A stretch of DNA of 64,000 bases from Ferrimonas aestuarii (GTDB lineage: Bacteria > Pseudomonadota > Gammaproteobacteria > Enterobacterales > Shewanellaceae). Positions 37,492 through 46,174 of the stretch are shown here, piece after piece. The notes below the pieces were generated by a model. That model did no database searches, was not told the origin of the DNA, and saw only the letters and a program-made list of their open reading frames with translations. The translations under genes were made by a program, and so were the position numbers. The stretch spans positions 1 to 64,000 of the forward strand of contig NZ_SWCJ01000019.1 in assembly GCF_005116665.1 (NCBI RefSeq), read 5' to 3'. Numbering within the stretch: the first letter of the stretch is position 1; each line of letters opens with the position of its first letter.

Positions 37492-38146
37492 CTAACTGTT
37501 GCTCCAACTGCTGTAATCGTTGTGGTGTGCCAACGTCGCACCATATTCCTTGATGCCATGTTGCACTGACGCGATCGTCGGCGATCGCCTGTCGTAATAA
37601 TGGGGCTAAGGGAAATCGTCCGTGCTGACATCCCGCAAACAGCGCAGGGCGATACAGCCCAATGCCACTGAAGGTGGCATATTCTCGCCCTTCAGACACT
37701 AACCGATTCTGCTCAAAAGCAAAATCACCATTAGGATTGTGCTCTGGGTTATTGACCACCCACAGGTGAGCCAGTTCCTCATCCGCTAATTGTGGCAGGT
37801 CGCCAAAATCAATATCACAATAGAGATCGCCATTGAGCACCAGAAACGGCGCCTCTCCTAGCCACGGCAACGCTTTGAAAATACCGCCGCCGGTTTCCAG
37901 CGCTTCCTGCTCATGCTGATAGTGGATCGCCACTCCCCAGCGGCTGCCGTCCCCCAGAGATTGAGGAAATTGCTCCCCCAACCAGGCGGTATTAATGCAC
38001 ACCTCGGTCACGCCCGCCGCCGCAAGCTTTTCTAGGTGGTATTCAATCAAAGGCTTGCCCAGCAGCGGCAGCAACGGTTTCGGTGTGTGGTCAGTCAGTG
38101 GCCGCATCCGTTCGCCTCGGCCTGCCGCCAAAATCATCGCTTTCAT
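37475..38146 (-). CDS. murU: N-acetylmuramate 1-phosphate uridylyltransferase
   Basis: Converts MurNAc-1-phosphate and UTP to UDP-MurNAc in the cell-wall recycling route first defined in Pseudomonas. The 223-residue nucleotidyltransferase starts MKAMILAAGRGERMRPLTDH with the sugar-nucleotide signature and KPLL lysine. LNGDLYCDIDFGD (about 109-121) carries the metal-binding Asp. It directly follows the kinase gene amgK, whose stop codon abuts its ATG, and this pairing is the main reason for choosing MurU over a generic glucose-1-phosphate transferase. Confidence 0.9.
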   Translation of the reverse strand: MKAMILAAGRGERMRPLTDHTPKPLLPLLGKPLIEYHLEKLAAAGVTEVCINTAWLGEQFPQSLGDGSRWGVAIHYQHEQEALETGGGIFKALPWLGEAPFLVLNGDLYCDIDFGDLPQLADEELAHLWVVNNPEHNPNGDFAFEQNRLVSEGREYATFSGIGLYRPALFAGCQHGRFPLAPLLRQAIADDRVSATWHQGIWCDVGTPQRLQQLEQQLDANLG

Positions 38147-39142
38147 CTATTTCGGTTCCAATTGCGCTTGCCAAGTTTTGGCAAACTCAGCCAAAACTTG
38201 GGTTTCTGGGTAACGAGCACTGGCATCGATCACGTAAGCCAACACACGAGGAAGGTCGTCCAGATAATGAGGCTTGGCATCGCGATGGCACAAACGGGCA
38301 AAGATGCCCAAGACTTTCAAGTGACGCTGCAGCCCCATCAAATCAAACCACTTGAGGAATGACTCAAACTCGATATCCGCAAACTGAGGTTGTTTCCTTA
38401 GCTGGGTAAAGTACCCCTCTAGCCAGCTCTCGACCTGCGCCCTAGGCCAACTGATGTAGCAGTCTTTCAGCAGCGAAACCGGATCGTAGGTGATGGGCCC
38501 CAACATGGCACCTTGATAGTCGATGATCGCCAGCTCGTCGCCAACCACCATCAGATTACGGCTGTGATAGTCGCGATGCATCCCGCCCTGAGGCTGCTGC
38601 TGGGCGCTATCGATAAGGTTCTGGCACAGCACCGGCCAATAAGCATCGAAGCCATCATGGTGCCAGTTTAAGTGGGTCTTAAGGAACCATTGCGGTAGCA
38701 GATCCAGCTCCTGCTGCAGCCACTTGTTGTCACAAACCGGCAGCGGCCCCAGTTCGGTCTCAGTGATTGCCAACACCGATGGCAGGTGCGCCAACGCTTT
38801 GGAATACCAATGGGATGCCGTCTCCCCAGTCAGCCGTTTTTGCAGATGGGTGTCACCAAGGTCACTCTGGCACATAAAGCCCAGCTCCAAGTCCACATGC
38901 ACAAGCTCTGGAGCCGGTAGTTCAGCGTTGTGATACGCCTGAGTCATGGCCACAAACGGGCGGCTATCTTCCTTGTTTGGCGGCGCATCGGCAGCGATGT
39001 AGCTTTTTCCCTGATGTGAGAAGCGAAAATAGCGCCGAAAACTGGCATCACCAAAGATCAGTTTTAGATCCAAGATAGGTGAATCAAACTGGCTATCCAG
39101 CCACTGTTTTAGCTGTTTATGTCGCTGATCTTGTCCGCTCAT
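38147..39142 (-). CDS. amgK: Anomeric MurNAc/GlcNAc kinase AmgK
   Basis: A sugar kinase of the aminoglycoside phosphotransferase fold that makes MurNAc-1-phosphate, the substrate of MurU. The 331 residues include the nucleotide lobe (DASFRRYFRFSHQGKSYIAAD) and the catalytic loop MHRDYHSRNLMV (about 195-206). LAIIDYQGAMLGP supplies the metal-binding Asp, and YDPVSLLKDCYISW follows. Adjacent to murU with no gap. The pathway bypasses de novo UDP-MurNAc synthesis and can confer intrinsic fosfomycin tolerance. Confidence 0.92.
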   Translation of the reverse strand: MSGQDQRHKQLKQWLDSQFDSPILDLKLIFGDASFRRYFRFSHQGKSYIAADAPPNKEDSRPFVAMTQAYHNAELPAPELVHVDLELGFMCQSDLGDTHLQKRLTGETASHWYSKALAHLPSVLAITETELGPLPVCDNKWLQQELDLLPQWFLKTHLNWHHDGFDAYWPVLCQNLIDSAQQQPQGGMHRDYHSRNLMVVGDELAIIDYQGAMLGPITYDPVSLLKDCYISWPRAQVESWLEGYFTQLRKQPQFADIEFESFLKWFDLMGLQRHLKVLGIFARLCHRDAKPHYLDDLPRVLAYVIDASARYPETQVLAEFAKTWQAQLEPK

Positions 39143-39197
39143 TTCTTGATTAGCCCAAACTAAAAAATTGCTTTATCATACGTTTTTTGCGCCTGTG

Positions 39198-39216
39198 ATT
39201 AACGAATTTCGTTAAT
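39198..39216. promoter_or_regulatory. Perfect palindrome between amgK and lptD
   Basis: ATTAACGAA-T-TTCGTTAAT is a 19-bp perfect palindrome in the 243-bp divergent intergenic region. It lies 56 bp upstream of amgK and 170 bp upstream of lptD. It is a candidate binding site for a dimeric regulator, and no known consensus is recognised. Confidence 0.45.
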
Positions 39217-39385
39217 GACGCCAATTATACTGAATTCAGATCCAACCGAATCCACTTACCTGGGTCGACTACACTCGTCTGCGCAGGCTGCTGTTTTTGT
39301 TTGAGACTAGCACGTTGAAGGCTGGAAGAATGGCTTGGACTTAACGCTATGTACAAGCCGTTGTAATTAATCCCAAAGGATAGAA

Positions 39386-41698
39386 ATGCGTTATCAACTC
39401 GCTTTAGCATGTTGTTGCTTGCCCTTCGCGGCATGGAGCCAAGAGGGAGAGGTGGTCGTCCCTGAAAGCCAATGCACCATCGCACTGCCAGTTCCTTTGA
39501 TGGTGGATCCCAACGCCCCCGCGGTCGATTCATCCACCGCCCCCGTAAATGTTCAGGCCGACACCAGTCGAGCCATCGCCGGCGAATCGGCCATTTTTAA
39601 AGGCAAAGTTAAGCTTACCCAAGGCAACCGTGCCGTTACCGCTGACACTGCGGAAGTGCAGCAACTGCAACAGCGAGTTACCGCTCAAGGCGATCTGGTA
39701 TTCCAGGACCCGCAACTGACAATTACTGCCGACTCGCTGGAGGCGGACACCGCCAACTCCCAAGCCACATTGACCAACAGCAAATATTGGCTGCACGGTC
39801 AGCAAGTGCATGGCGATGCCGAACAGTTGGAGCTAACGCCAGATAACGACATCATTCTGTCAAAAGGCACCTTCACGACCTGCCCGGGAGAAGAGCCAGA
39901 TTGGGAGCTTAAGGCCGACAAGATCATCATCGACTCCGAAGAGGAGTGGGGCAAAATTTATGACGCTCAAGTGCGCGTCTTTAACACTCCGGTGTTCTAC
40001 TTGCCCTACATGACGGTGCCCGTTTCCGACAAACGCAAAACCGGCTTCCTGTTCCCTGCTTTTAGTACCAGCACCAAAAATGGTGTGGATCTGAAAGCAC
40101 CGTTTTACTGGAACATCGCCCCAAACTACGATCTGACCCTAACTCCGCAAATGATGAGTGCCCGAGGGGTGTGGTTGGCAGCGGAAGGGCGCTATCTCCA
40201 CGAAACCAATGCTGGCCAGTTGAATCTCGAGTACATCAACAACGATCGTCTCGACAGTCTGCTGAAAAATGACAATCGCTACGCCTACGCCTGGCAGCAC
40301 ACCAGCTATTTAGAGAGTGGTTGGCGACTGCATGTGAATTACTCCGACATCAGCGACGACAACTACTTCAACGACTTTGACTCTGCCATCAGCGCCAGCA
40401 CCGACAATCAGCTGTCTCGATTCGGCGAAGCCTCCTACTTCCAGGACAACTGGAACGTGGCGGTCAAAGTTCAAGACATCAAGGTGCTCGGTGACGCCCA
40501 AGACCCGTTCCGAGTGATGCCTCAGGTAAACTACCAGTATCACCTGCCGTCATTTTATGGTGCAGCCGACTTCCAGTTCGATACCGAGCTGACCCACTTC
40601 TCCCATGAAGACAGCAACGAGCTCAAGGCAACCCGTTGGCACATGGAGCCAACTCTGACCCTGCCTTACCAAACTCCGGCGGGTGGCCTGACCGCCGAAC
40701 TGAAACTGATGCAGACCCTGTATCAACAGGATATTCCGACCAACAATCCTAACTATGACCAGTTAGACAGCTTTGTTAGTCGTACCTTGCCCCAGGTACG
40801 TTTGCACGGCCAGATCAACTTTGAACGTGAAACCTCATTCTGGAGTAACAGCTACCGCCAAACTCTCGAACCGCAGATTCAATACCTGTACGTCCCGTAT
40901 GACGATCAGGACGATATCGGCGTTTACGACACGGCTCTGTTGCAGGATGACTACGACGGCCTGTTCCGAGATCGTCGCTTCTCCGGCTTAGATCGAATTG
41001 CTGACGCCAACCAATTCACTCTCGGTGTGGCAACTCGTTATTTTGATAGCCGCAATGAGGAGCTGCTGCGTCTGTCCGTAGGTCAGATCTTCTATTTGGC
41101 AGACAGCGACGTAACCCTGCCAAACCAGAGCAACCAGATTCAACAGTCGAGCTCCGCGATGGCCGCCGAGCTCGACATGAAGATCCAGGATGACTGGTTC
41201 TTCACCGGCTCACTGCAATTTGATACTGACGGTGGCAATACCAACAAATCAGAAGTGTCTGTGGATTACCGCCCAGGCCGCGACAAGTTGCTGCAGTTGT
41301 CCCACCGCTACGTACCCGAGTTGGCGATCAACGAGACCACCGGTGAAGTTACCGACATCAACCAGTTCGGTTTCCGTACCACTTGGCCCGTGGCTAAAGA
41401 CACCTATTTCGTAGGTAACTACTATTACGATGGCAACCTCAGCCGCACCATCGAGACCTTTGCTGGAATTCAGTGGGAATCCTGCTGCTGGGCGGTACGC
41501 CTGACCTACGATCGCCACTTAAACACCAACTACAACGACTCCGGCTTTACTGACATCGGCCAACGTGACAGTTACGACACCAGCTGGTCCCTGACCTTTG
41601 AGCTGAAAGGACTGGGATCCTCAGGCCCATTAGGAGTCAGCGACATGCAGAACGAAGGCTTGTTTAACTACCGACAGCCCTACTATCTGCGCAACTAA
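39386..41698 (+). CDS. lptD: LPS-assembly outer membrane protein LptD
   Basis: The outer-membrane beta-barrel that inserts lipopolysaccharide with LptE. The 770-residue precursor has a signal peptide (1-18). A periplasmic OstA/LptA-like beta-jellyroll (about 50-200: VNVQADTSRAIAGESAIFKG) and a barrel of about 550 residues follow. The four disulfide cysteines typical of LptD are present: Cys30, Cys166, Cys700 and Cys701. The start has AAAGGATAG as RBS. It begins the conserved lptD-surA-pdxA-rsmA-apaG-apaH cluster. Its chaperone SurA is encoded next. I found no convincing sigma-E promoter upstream. Confidence 0.96.
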   Translation: MRYQLALACCCLPFAAWSQEGEVVVPESQCTIALPVPLMVDPNAPAVDSSTAPVNVQADTSRAIAGESAIFKGKVKLTQGNRAVTADTAEVQQLQQRVTAQGDLVFQDPQLTITADSLEADTANSQATLTNSKYWLHGQQVHGDAEQLELTPDNDIILSKGTFTTCPGEEPDWELKADKIIIDSEEEWGKIYDAQVRVFNTPVFYLPYMTVPVSDKRKTGFLFPAFSTSTKNGVDLKAPFYWNIAPNYDLTLTPQMMSARGVWLAAEGRYLHETNAGQLNLEYINNDRLDSLLKNDNRYAYAWQHTSYLESGWRLHVNYSDISDDNYFNDFDSAISASTDNQLSRFGEASYFQDNWNVAVKVQDIKVLGDAQDPFRVMPQVNYQYHLPSFYGAADFQFDTELTHFSHEDSNELKATRWHMEPTLTLPYQTPAGGLTAELKLMQTLYQQDIPTNNPNYDQLDSFVSRTLPQVRLHGQINFERETSFWSNSYRQTLEPQIQYLYVPYDDQDDIGVYDTALLQDDYDGLFRDRRFSGLDRIADANQFTLGVATRYFDSRNEELLRLSVGQIFYLADSDVTLPNQSNQIQQSSSAMAAELDMKIQDDWFFTGSLQFDTDGGNTNKSEVSVDYRPGRDKLLQLSHRYVPELAINETTGEVTDINQFGFRTTWPVAKDTYFVGNYYYDGNLSRTIETFAGIQWESCCWAVRLTYDRHLNTNYNDSGFTDIGQRDSYDTSWSLTFELKGLGSSGPLGVSDMQNEGLFNYRQPYYLRN

Positions 41699-41710
41699 TG
41701 AAACAAATAT

Positions 41711-41757
41711 GTTACCGTGCAGGAACCGTTGCCAGCCTCAAGGCTCTAAGCGGTAAC
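41711..41757 (+). repeat. Stem-loop between lptD and surA
   Basis: GTTACCG (41711-41717) and CGGTAAC (41751-41757) enclose a smaller AGCCT/AGGCT hairpin. There is no T run. It may modulate transcription or mRNA stability between two genes needed in unequal amounts. Confidence 0.4.
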
Positions 41758-41783
41758 TGCACCACATAATAAATGGATGAATA

Positions 41784-43067
41784 ATGACGCTTCGTAATCT
41801 CTTTTTCAGCGCTATGGCAGGTTTGGTCATGGCAGGATCAGCGGTCGCTGAACCACAACCTCTCGATCGCATCGCCGTGCTGGTGAATGACGGTGTCGTG
41901 CTGGAGAGTGAAATCACTAGCCGCATGGCGAACATCAAAGCTTCGGCCATCAAATCTGGCCAAGCGCTTCCTTCTGATGCCGCCCTGCGTGTTCAGATTA
42001 CAGACCGTTTGATCAACGAAAGCCTGCAACTGCAGATGGCTGAGCGAATGGGTATGGTGATCAGCGACATCCAGCTGGACCAAACTCTGGAAAATATGGC
42101 TCGTGAACAAAACATCACTCTGGCAGATCTAAAAGCTAAGGTCGAAGCTGACGGCGAGAACTACGCTCAGTACCGAGAGTCCGTTCGCCGTGAAATCATC
42201 CTAGGTCAAGTTCAACGAGTTCAAGTACAGCGCCGTATTCAAGTCTCGCCACAAGAGATCGAAACTCTGGTGAAGATGATTGAAGATCAGGGCCTAAAAG
42301 AAGCGGAATTCAAAATTGGTCACATCCTGATCGAAGTAACCAACAACGACGCCAAGAGTGTGGAAAAAGCCCGAGGTCAGGCAGAGAAAGTTCTCGGCCT
42401 GCTTGAAGGCGGTGCCGATTTCGCCAAAACCGCCATCTCGGCATCTGCAGGTCCAAAAGCCCTTGAAGGCGGTGACTGGGGTTGGATGAACATCAACGCC
42501 ATGCCGACTCTGTTTGCGGAGCTGGTAAGAAGCGGTAAGAAAGGCGACATCATCGGCCCAGTGAAAAGCGCCGCAGGCTTCCACATCATCAAAGTGGAAG
42601 ATACTCGTGGCCAACAAACCCAAGAGGTCCAAGAGCTTCACTCCCGCCACATTCTGCTAAAACCGTCACCAATCCTAAGCGAAGACATGGCACAGAAGAT
42701 GTTGGCAGACTGGATGGCTCAGGTACGCAGTGGCGATGCTGACTTTGCCGAACTGGCTAAGGAGCACTCCGATGACCCTGGCAGCGCCATCAAAGGTGGT
42801 GACCTAGGCTGGGCGGATCCAAGCATCTACGTTCCTGCATTCGAAAGCGCCTTAGCGAATCTCAAGCCCGGTGAATACAGCCAACCGTTCCGCTCAACCC
42901 ACGGTTGGCACGTAGTGCAGTTGCTTGAGCGACGCACCACCGACACCACACAGCAGATGAATTCTGATCGTGCTTACCAACTGATCTTCCGTCGTAAGTT
43001 CAACGAACAGGCGACCGCTTGGCAGCAAGAGATGCGCGCCAAGGCATACATCGAGATGGTGGAATAA
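41784..43067 (+). CDS. surA: Periplasmic chaperone and peptidyl-prolyl isomerase SurA
   Basis: Escorts outer-membrane proteins, including LptD, through the periplasm. The 427-residue precursor has a signal peptide (1-22, SAVA cleavage). The SurA N-domain (about 23-165, LDRIAVLVNDGVVLESEI) and two parvulin domains (about 172-272 FKIGHILIEV... and 282-384 LHSRHILLKP...) follow. The C-terminal helix returns to the chaperone core. The stop codon TAA shares its last base with the ATG of pdxA. Confidence 0.97.
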   Translation: MTLRNLFFSAMAGLVMAGSAVAEPQPLDRIAVLVNDGVVLESEITSRMANIKASAIKSGQALPSDAALRVQITDRLINESLQLQMAERMGMVISDIQLDQTLENMAREQNITLADLKAKVEADGENYAQYRESVRREIILGQVQRVQVQRRIQVSPQEIETLVKMIEDQGLKEAEFKIGHILIEVTNNDAKSVEKARGQAEKVLGLLEGGADFAKTAISASAGPKALEGGDWGWMNINAMPTLFAELVRSGKKGDIIGPVKSAAGFHIIKVEDTRGQQTQEVQELHSRHILLKPSPILSEDMAQKMLADWMAQVRSGDADFAELAKEHSDDPGSAIKGGDLGWADPSIYVPAFESALANLKPGEYSQPFRSTHGWHVVQLLERRTTDTTQQMNSDRAYQLIFRRKFNEQATAWQQEMRAKAYIEMVE

Positions 43068-44056
43068 TGACAACGGTACGGATTGCCATCACCCCAGGTG
43101 AACCCGCAGGAATTGGCCCAGATCTCGTGGTGCAGCTGGCTCAACGGGCATGGCCTGCGGAGCTAGTGATCTGTGCCGATCCGTCGCTCATTACTGAGCG
43201 TGCCAAAATGTTGGGGCTGCCGATCAAACTGCAGCCCTATCAACCAGGCAAACCGCCTCAGCCTCAAGCGCAAGGTACGCTGACCATCGCCCCATTCTCA
43301 GTCAATGCTCCCGTGGTTTGCGGCGAGCTAAACGACAAGAACAGCGCCTATGTGGTCGATACCCTTAAGTTTGCCAGCGATGGCAACATGGACGGCTCTT
43401 TTGCCGCGGTTGTCACCGGACCCGTTCATAAGGGAATCATCAATCAAGCGGGCATCCCCTTCTCCGGCCATACCGAGTATTTCGCTCAGCAAGCAAACTG
43501 CCAAGATGTAGTGATGATGCTGGCCACCGAAGGCCTGCAAGTTGCACTCGTGACGACTCACATTCCGCTGGCCTACGTTTCCAAGGCGATCACGCCCCAG
43601 CGCCTTGACCAGGTCACCCGCATCCTGCACGCCGACATGAAAGAGAAGTTTGGGCTTCCAAACCCGCGAATCTTAGTTTGCGGTCTCAATCCTCATGCCG
43701 GTGAAGGTGGTCATTTGGGCAAGGAGGAGATCGAGGTGATCGAACCTACCTTGAATCAGCTCCGCGCCGAAGGCATGGATCTAGTCGGTCCACTGCCCGC
43801 TGACACCCTATTTCAGGATAAATACTTAGAAAATTGCGATGTGGTGCTCGCGATGTATCACGATCAGGGCTTACCGGTGCTAAAATACAAAGGTTTCGGC
43901 AAGTCTTTGAACATCACCTTAGGCTTGCCCTTTATCCGCACCTCCGTTGACCATGGCACCGCGCTGGATTTGGCAGGCAAAGGCGTTGCCGATCCAGGTA
44001 GCTTCATGGTCGCTCTAAACAAAGCAATTGAATTAACAAGTAAACAGAATCGATGA
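43067..44056 (+). CDS. pdxA: 4-hydroxythreonine-4-phosphate dehydrogenase
   Basis: Oxidises 4-phosphohydroxy-L-threonine in the DXP-dependent synthesis of pyridoxal phosphate. The 329-residue protein (as E. coli) starts MTTVRIAITPGEPAGIGPDL. Metal-binding histidines lie in GHTEYFA, CGLNPHAGEGGHLG and AMYHDQGLPVLKY; TSVDHGTALDLAGKG is also diagnostic. The ATG at 43067 overlaps the surA stop by 1 bp, and an in-frame upstream start at 43019 would overlap surA without need. Its stop overlaps rsmA by 4 bp. Confidence 0.96.
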   Translation: MTTVRIAITPGEPAGIGPDLVVQLAQRAWPAELVICADPSLITERAKMLGLPIKLQPYQPGKPPQPQAQGTLTIAPFSVNAPVVCGELNDKNSAYVVDTLKFASDGNMDGSFAAVVTGPVHKGIINQAGIPFSGHTEYFAQQANCQDVVMMLATEGLQVALVTTHIPLAYVSKAITPQRLDQVTRILHADMKEKFGLPNPRILVCGLNPHAGEGGHLGKEEIEVIEPTLNQLRAEGMDLVGPLPADTLFQDKYLENCDVVLAMYHDQGLPVLKYKGFGKSLNITLGLPFIRTSVDHGTALDLAGKGVADPGSFMVALNKAIELTSKQNR

Positions 44057-44856
44057 GCAACAATGTTCATATGGGCCACCGTGCCCGTAAGCGCTTCGGC
44101 CAAAACTTCCTTCACGACATGTCGGTCATCGATCGCATCGTGGCGGCCATTCACCCAACCAACGACCACACTCTGGTTGAGATCGGCCCAGGTCTAGGCG
44201 CCCTGACTCAACCTGTTGCTGAACAGGTCGATTGCCTTAATGTCGTTGAGCTTGACCGCGATCTGGCCGCTCGACTGACCGAGCAACCGGGTTGGGGTAC
44301 CAAACTTAAGATCAACCAAGGGGATGCACTTAAGTTTGATTTTCAGACCCTGATCGAGCCGGGCAAAAAGATGAAGGTCTTTGGCAACCTGCCATACAAC
44401 ATTTCAACCCCGCTGATGTTCCACCTATTTGAGTTTGCTGAGCATATTGAAAACATGCACTTCATGCTGCAAAAAGAGGTGGTACAACGCCTGTGCGCCG
44501 GCCCGGGCCATAAAAACTACGGCCGCTTAACGGTAATGGCACAGTACTACTGTAAAACCGTGCCGGTATTGGAAGTGGGCCCAGGTGCCTTTACGCCACC
44601 GCCTAAAGTGGATTCTGCGGTAGTACGCTTAGTACCTCATGCTAAAAAACCACACCCAGTGGACAGCGTCGATGTACTCAGCAAGGTGTGTTTAACCGCC
44701 TTCAACCAACGCCGTAAGACGCTGCGCAACAGCTTCAAAGGCCAGTTGGATGATGAGGCCTTTGCGAGCCTAAACATCGATCCGACTCTGCGTCCTGAGC
44801 AACTGCCTGTGTCAGGCTTTGTGGCTATTGCCAACCATATCTGCCGTAATAAGTAA
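44053..44856 (+). CDS. rsmA: 16S rRNA A1518/A1519 dimethyltransferase
   Basis: KsgA/RsmA dimethylates two adjacent adenosines near the 3' end of 16S rRNA late in 30S assembly. The 267-residue enzyme has the family start HRARKRFGQNFLHD (about 8-21) and SAM motif LVEIGPGLGALTQPV (about 36-50). The catalytic NLPYNISTPL and the C-terminal NQRRKTLRNSFKG block also match. ATGA overlap with pdxA and 3 bp to apaG show tight operon coupling. Loss of function gives kasugamycin resistance in relatives. Confidence 0.97.
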   Translation: MSNNVHMGHRARKRFGQNFLHDMSVIDRIVAAIHPTNDHTLVEIGPGLGALTQPVAEQVDCLNVVELDRDLAARLTEQPGWGTKLKINQGDALKFDFQTLIEPGKKMKVFGNLPYNISTPLMFHLFEFAEHIENMHFMLQKEVVQRLCAGPGHKNYGRLTVMAQYYCKTVPVLEVGPGAFTPPPKVDSAVVRLVPHAKKPHPVDSVDVLSKVCLTAFNQRRKTLRNSFKGQLDDEAFASLNIDPTLRPEQLPVSGFVAIANHICRNK

Positions 44857-44859
44857 CTC

Positions 44860-45240
44860 ATGTCTGACCGACTACCTCCGCTTCAAATCCAGGTAGACAG
44901 TGAATACGTTGAGGCTCAATCTGAGCCTCAAACGGATCACTATCTGTTTAAATACACGGTACTGATGGAAAATCGCAGTGAGCAGTTCCTCACGCTAACC
45001 CATCGCCACTGGAAAATTACCGACGGCCACGGCAAAACCAGCGAAGTCAGCGGTGAAGGGGTGGTAGGTCAAACTCCAAAACTGGCTCCAGGCGAGATCT
45101 TTCAATACAGCAGTTCGGTTGCTTTATCCACGCCCATTGGTAGCATGCAAGGCTTCTATACGCTGTTAAGCGATGACGGTCAGGTACTGCAAAGTCCAAT
45201 CGCCCGCTTCCGTCTACTCAACCCTCGGAGCTTGCACTGA
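44860..45240 (+). CDS. apaG: ApaG/Co2+-efflux-associated protein
   Basis: A 126-residue single-domain immunoglobulin-like beta-sandwich protein (residues 5-125: IQVDSEYVEAQSEPQTDHYL, NRSEQFLTLTHRHWKITDGHG, GEGVVGQTPKLAPGE). Function is uncertain; it is tied by operon to ApaH and is homologous to an F-box-associated domain. It sits between rsmA and apaH with 3-bp and 1-bp gaps, the classical order. Confidence 0.95.
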   Translation: MSDRLPPLQIQVDSEYVEAQSEPQTDHYLFKYTVLMENRSEQFLTLTHRHWKITDGHGKTSEVSGEGVVGQTPKLAPGEIFQYSSSVALSTPIGSMQGFYTLLSDDGQVLQSPIARFRLLNPRSLH

Positions 45241-45241
45241 T

Positions 45242-46063
45242 ATGGCCAACTACTTTGTTGGCGATATTCAAGGATGTTACGACGAACTGTGCCGCTTGAT
45301 GGAGCAAGTCAAGTTTGATCCGAGCGTTGACGTACTTTGGTCTACCGGTGATCTGGTATCTCGAGGCCCAGGCTCTCTACAGGTACTGCAGCTATTTCGC
45401 CAACTCGGCGATGCCGGTAAAACCGTTCTGGGAAATCATGACCTGCATCTGTTTGCAGTTCATGGTGGCTTTAAACGCACCCGCCCTAAAGACCGCCAAC
45501 AGGAGATGCTGGAATCCCCAGAACTGGATGATCTGATCCTCTGGTTAAGAAAGCAGCCGCTCTATTATCACTTTCCCGAACACAAGCTCCTGATGACCCA
45601 TGCGGGTGTCCATCCTAACTGGAGCCTAGAGCAAGTCATCACCCAAGGGGACGACCTAAGCGCGAGACTGCAGCAACCAGATTACATGGATTTCATCAAG
45701 CAGATGTATGGCACTAAGCCTGATCGCTGGGATCCAAACGGCGATCGCAACCACCGCAATACCTACACGGTGAACAGCTTAACCCGCATGCGGTTGCTGC
45801 ATCCAAATCTGGATATGGACTTTCTTTCCAAGTGTGGCGGCATCAAAGGTGACGGTGAATTGATGCCCTGGTTTAGCTTTGATCACCCGCTGCTCGACGA
45901 GTACCGCATCGTTTTTGGTCACTGGGCAGCACTCATGGGGCGAACCACTCACCCCAATGCCATCGCCTTGGATACCGGCGTTTGCTGGGGCAATTGGCTG
46001 ACTTTCTGGCGATTGGAAGACAATTGTCGCTTTGTCCATCACGCGGACAGAGTTTGGGGCTAA
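45242..46063 (+). CDS. apaH: Diadenosine tetraphosphatase
   Basis: Symmetrically cleaves Ap4A to 2 ADP and can remove Np4-type caps from RNA. The 273-residue metallophosphatase starts MANYFVGDIQGCYDEL. Motifs are GDIQG, STGDLVSRGP, VLGNHD and MTHAGVHP, with FGHWAALMGR and ALDTGVCWG at the C-terminus. The start at 45242, 1 bp after the apaG stop, gives the usual N-terminus; an in-frame start at 45173 lies inside apaG. Last gene of the lptD-apaH cluster. Confidence 0.97.
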   Translation: MANYFVGDIQGCYDELCRLMEQVKFDPSVDVLWSTGDLVSRGPGSLQVLQLFRQLGDAGKTVLGNHDLHLFAVHGGFKRTRPKDRQQEMLESPELDDLILWLRKQPLYYHFPEHKLLMTHAGVHPNWSLEQVITQGDDLSARLQQPDYMDFIKQMYGTKPDRWDPNGDRNHRNTYTVNSLTRMRLLHPNLDMDFLSKCGGIKGDGELMPWFSFDHPLLDEYRIVFGHWAALMGRTTHPNAIALDTGVCWGNWLTFWRLEDNCRFVHHADRVWG

Positions 46064-46174
46064 ATCTAAGTTAATTAGCATTTTAGCAACAAGATAACTA
46101 ACTACTGCAAAATCACACAGGTGTTGATATTATGGCGACACTGGGGGCGTTACACGTTAAGGATAAAAACAATT

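Noticed and set aside
39143..39385. Sigma-E promoter for lptD-surA
   Set aside because: No GGAACTT-like -35 with a TCAAA-like -10 at proper spacing was found.
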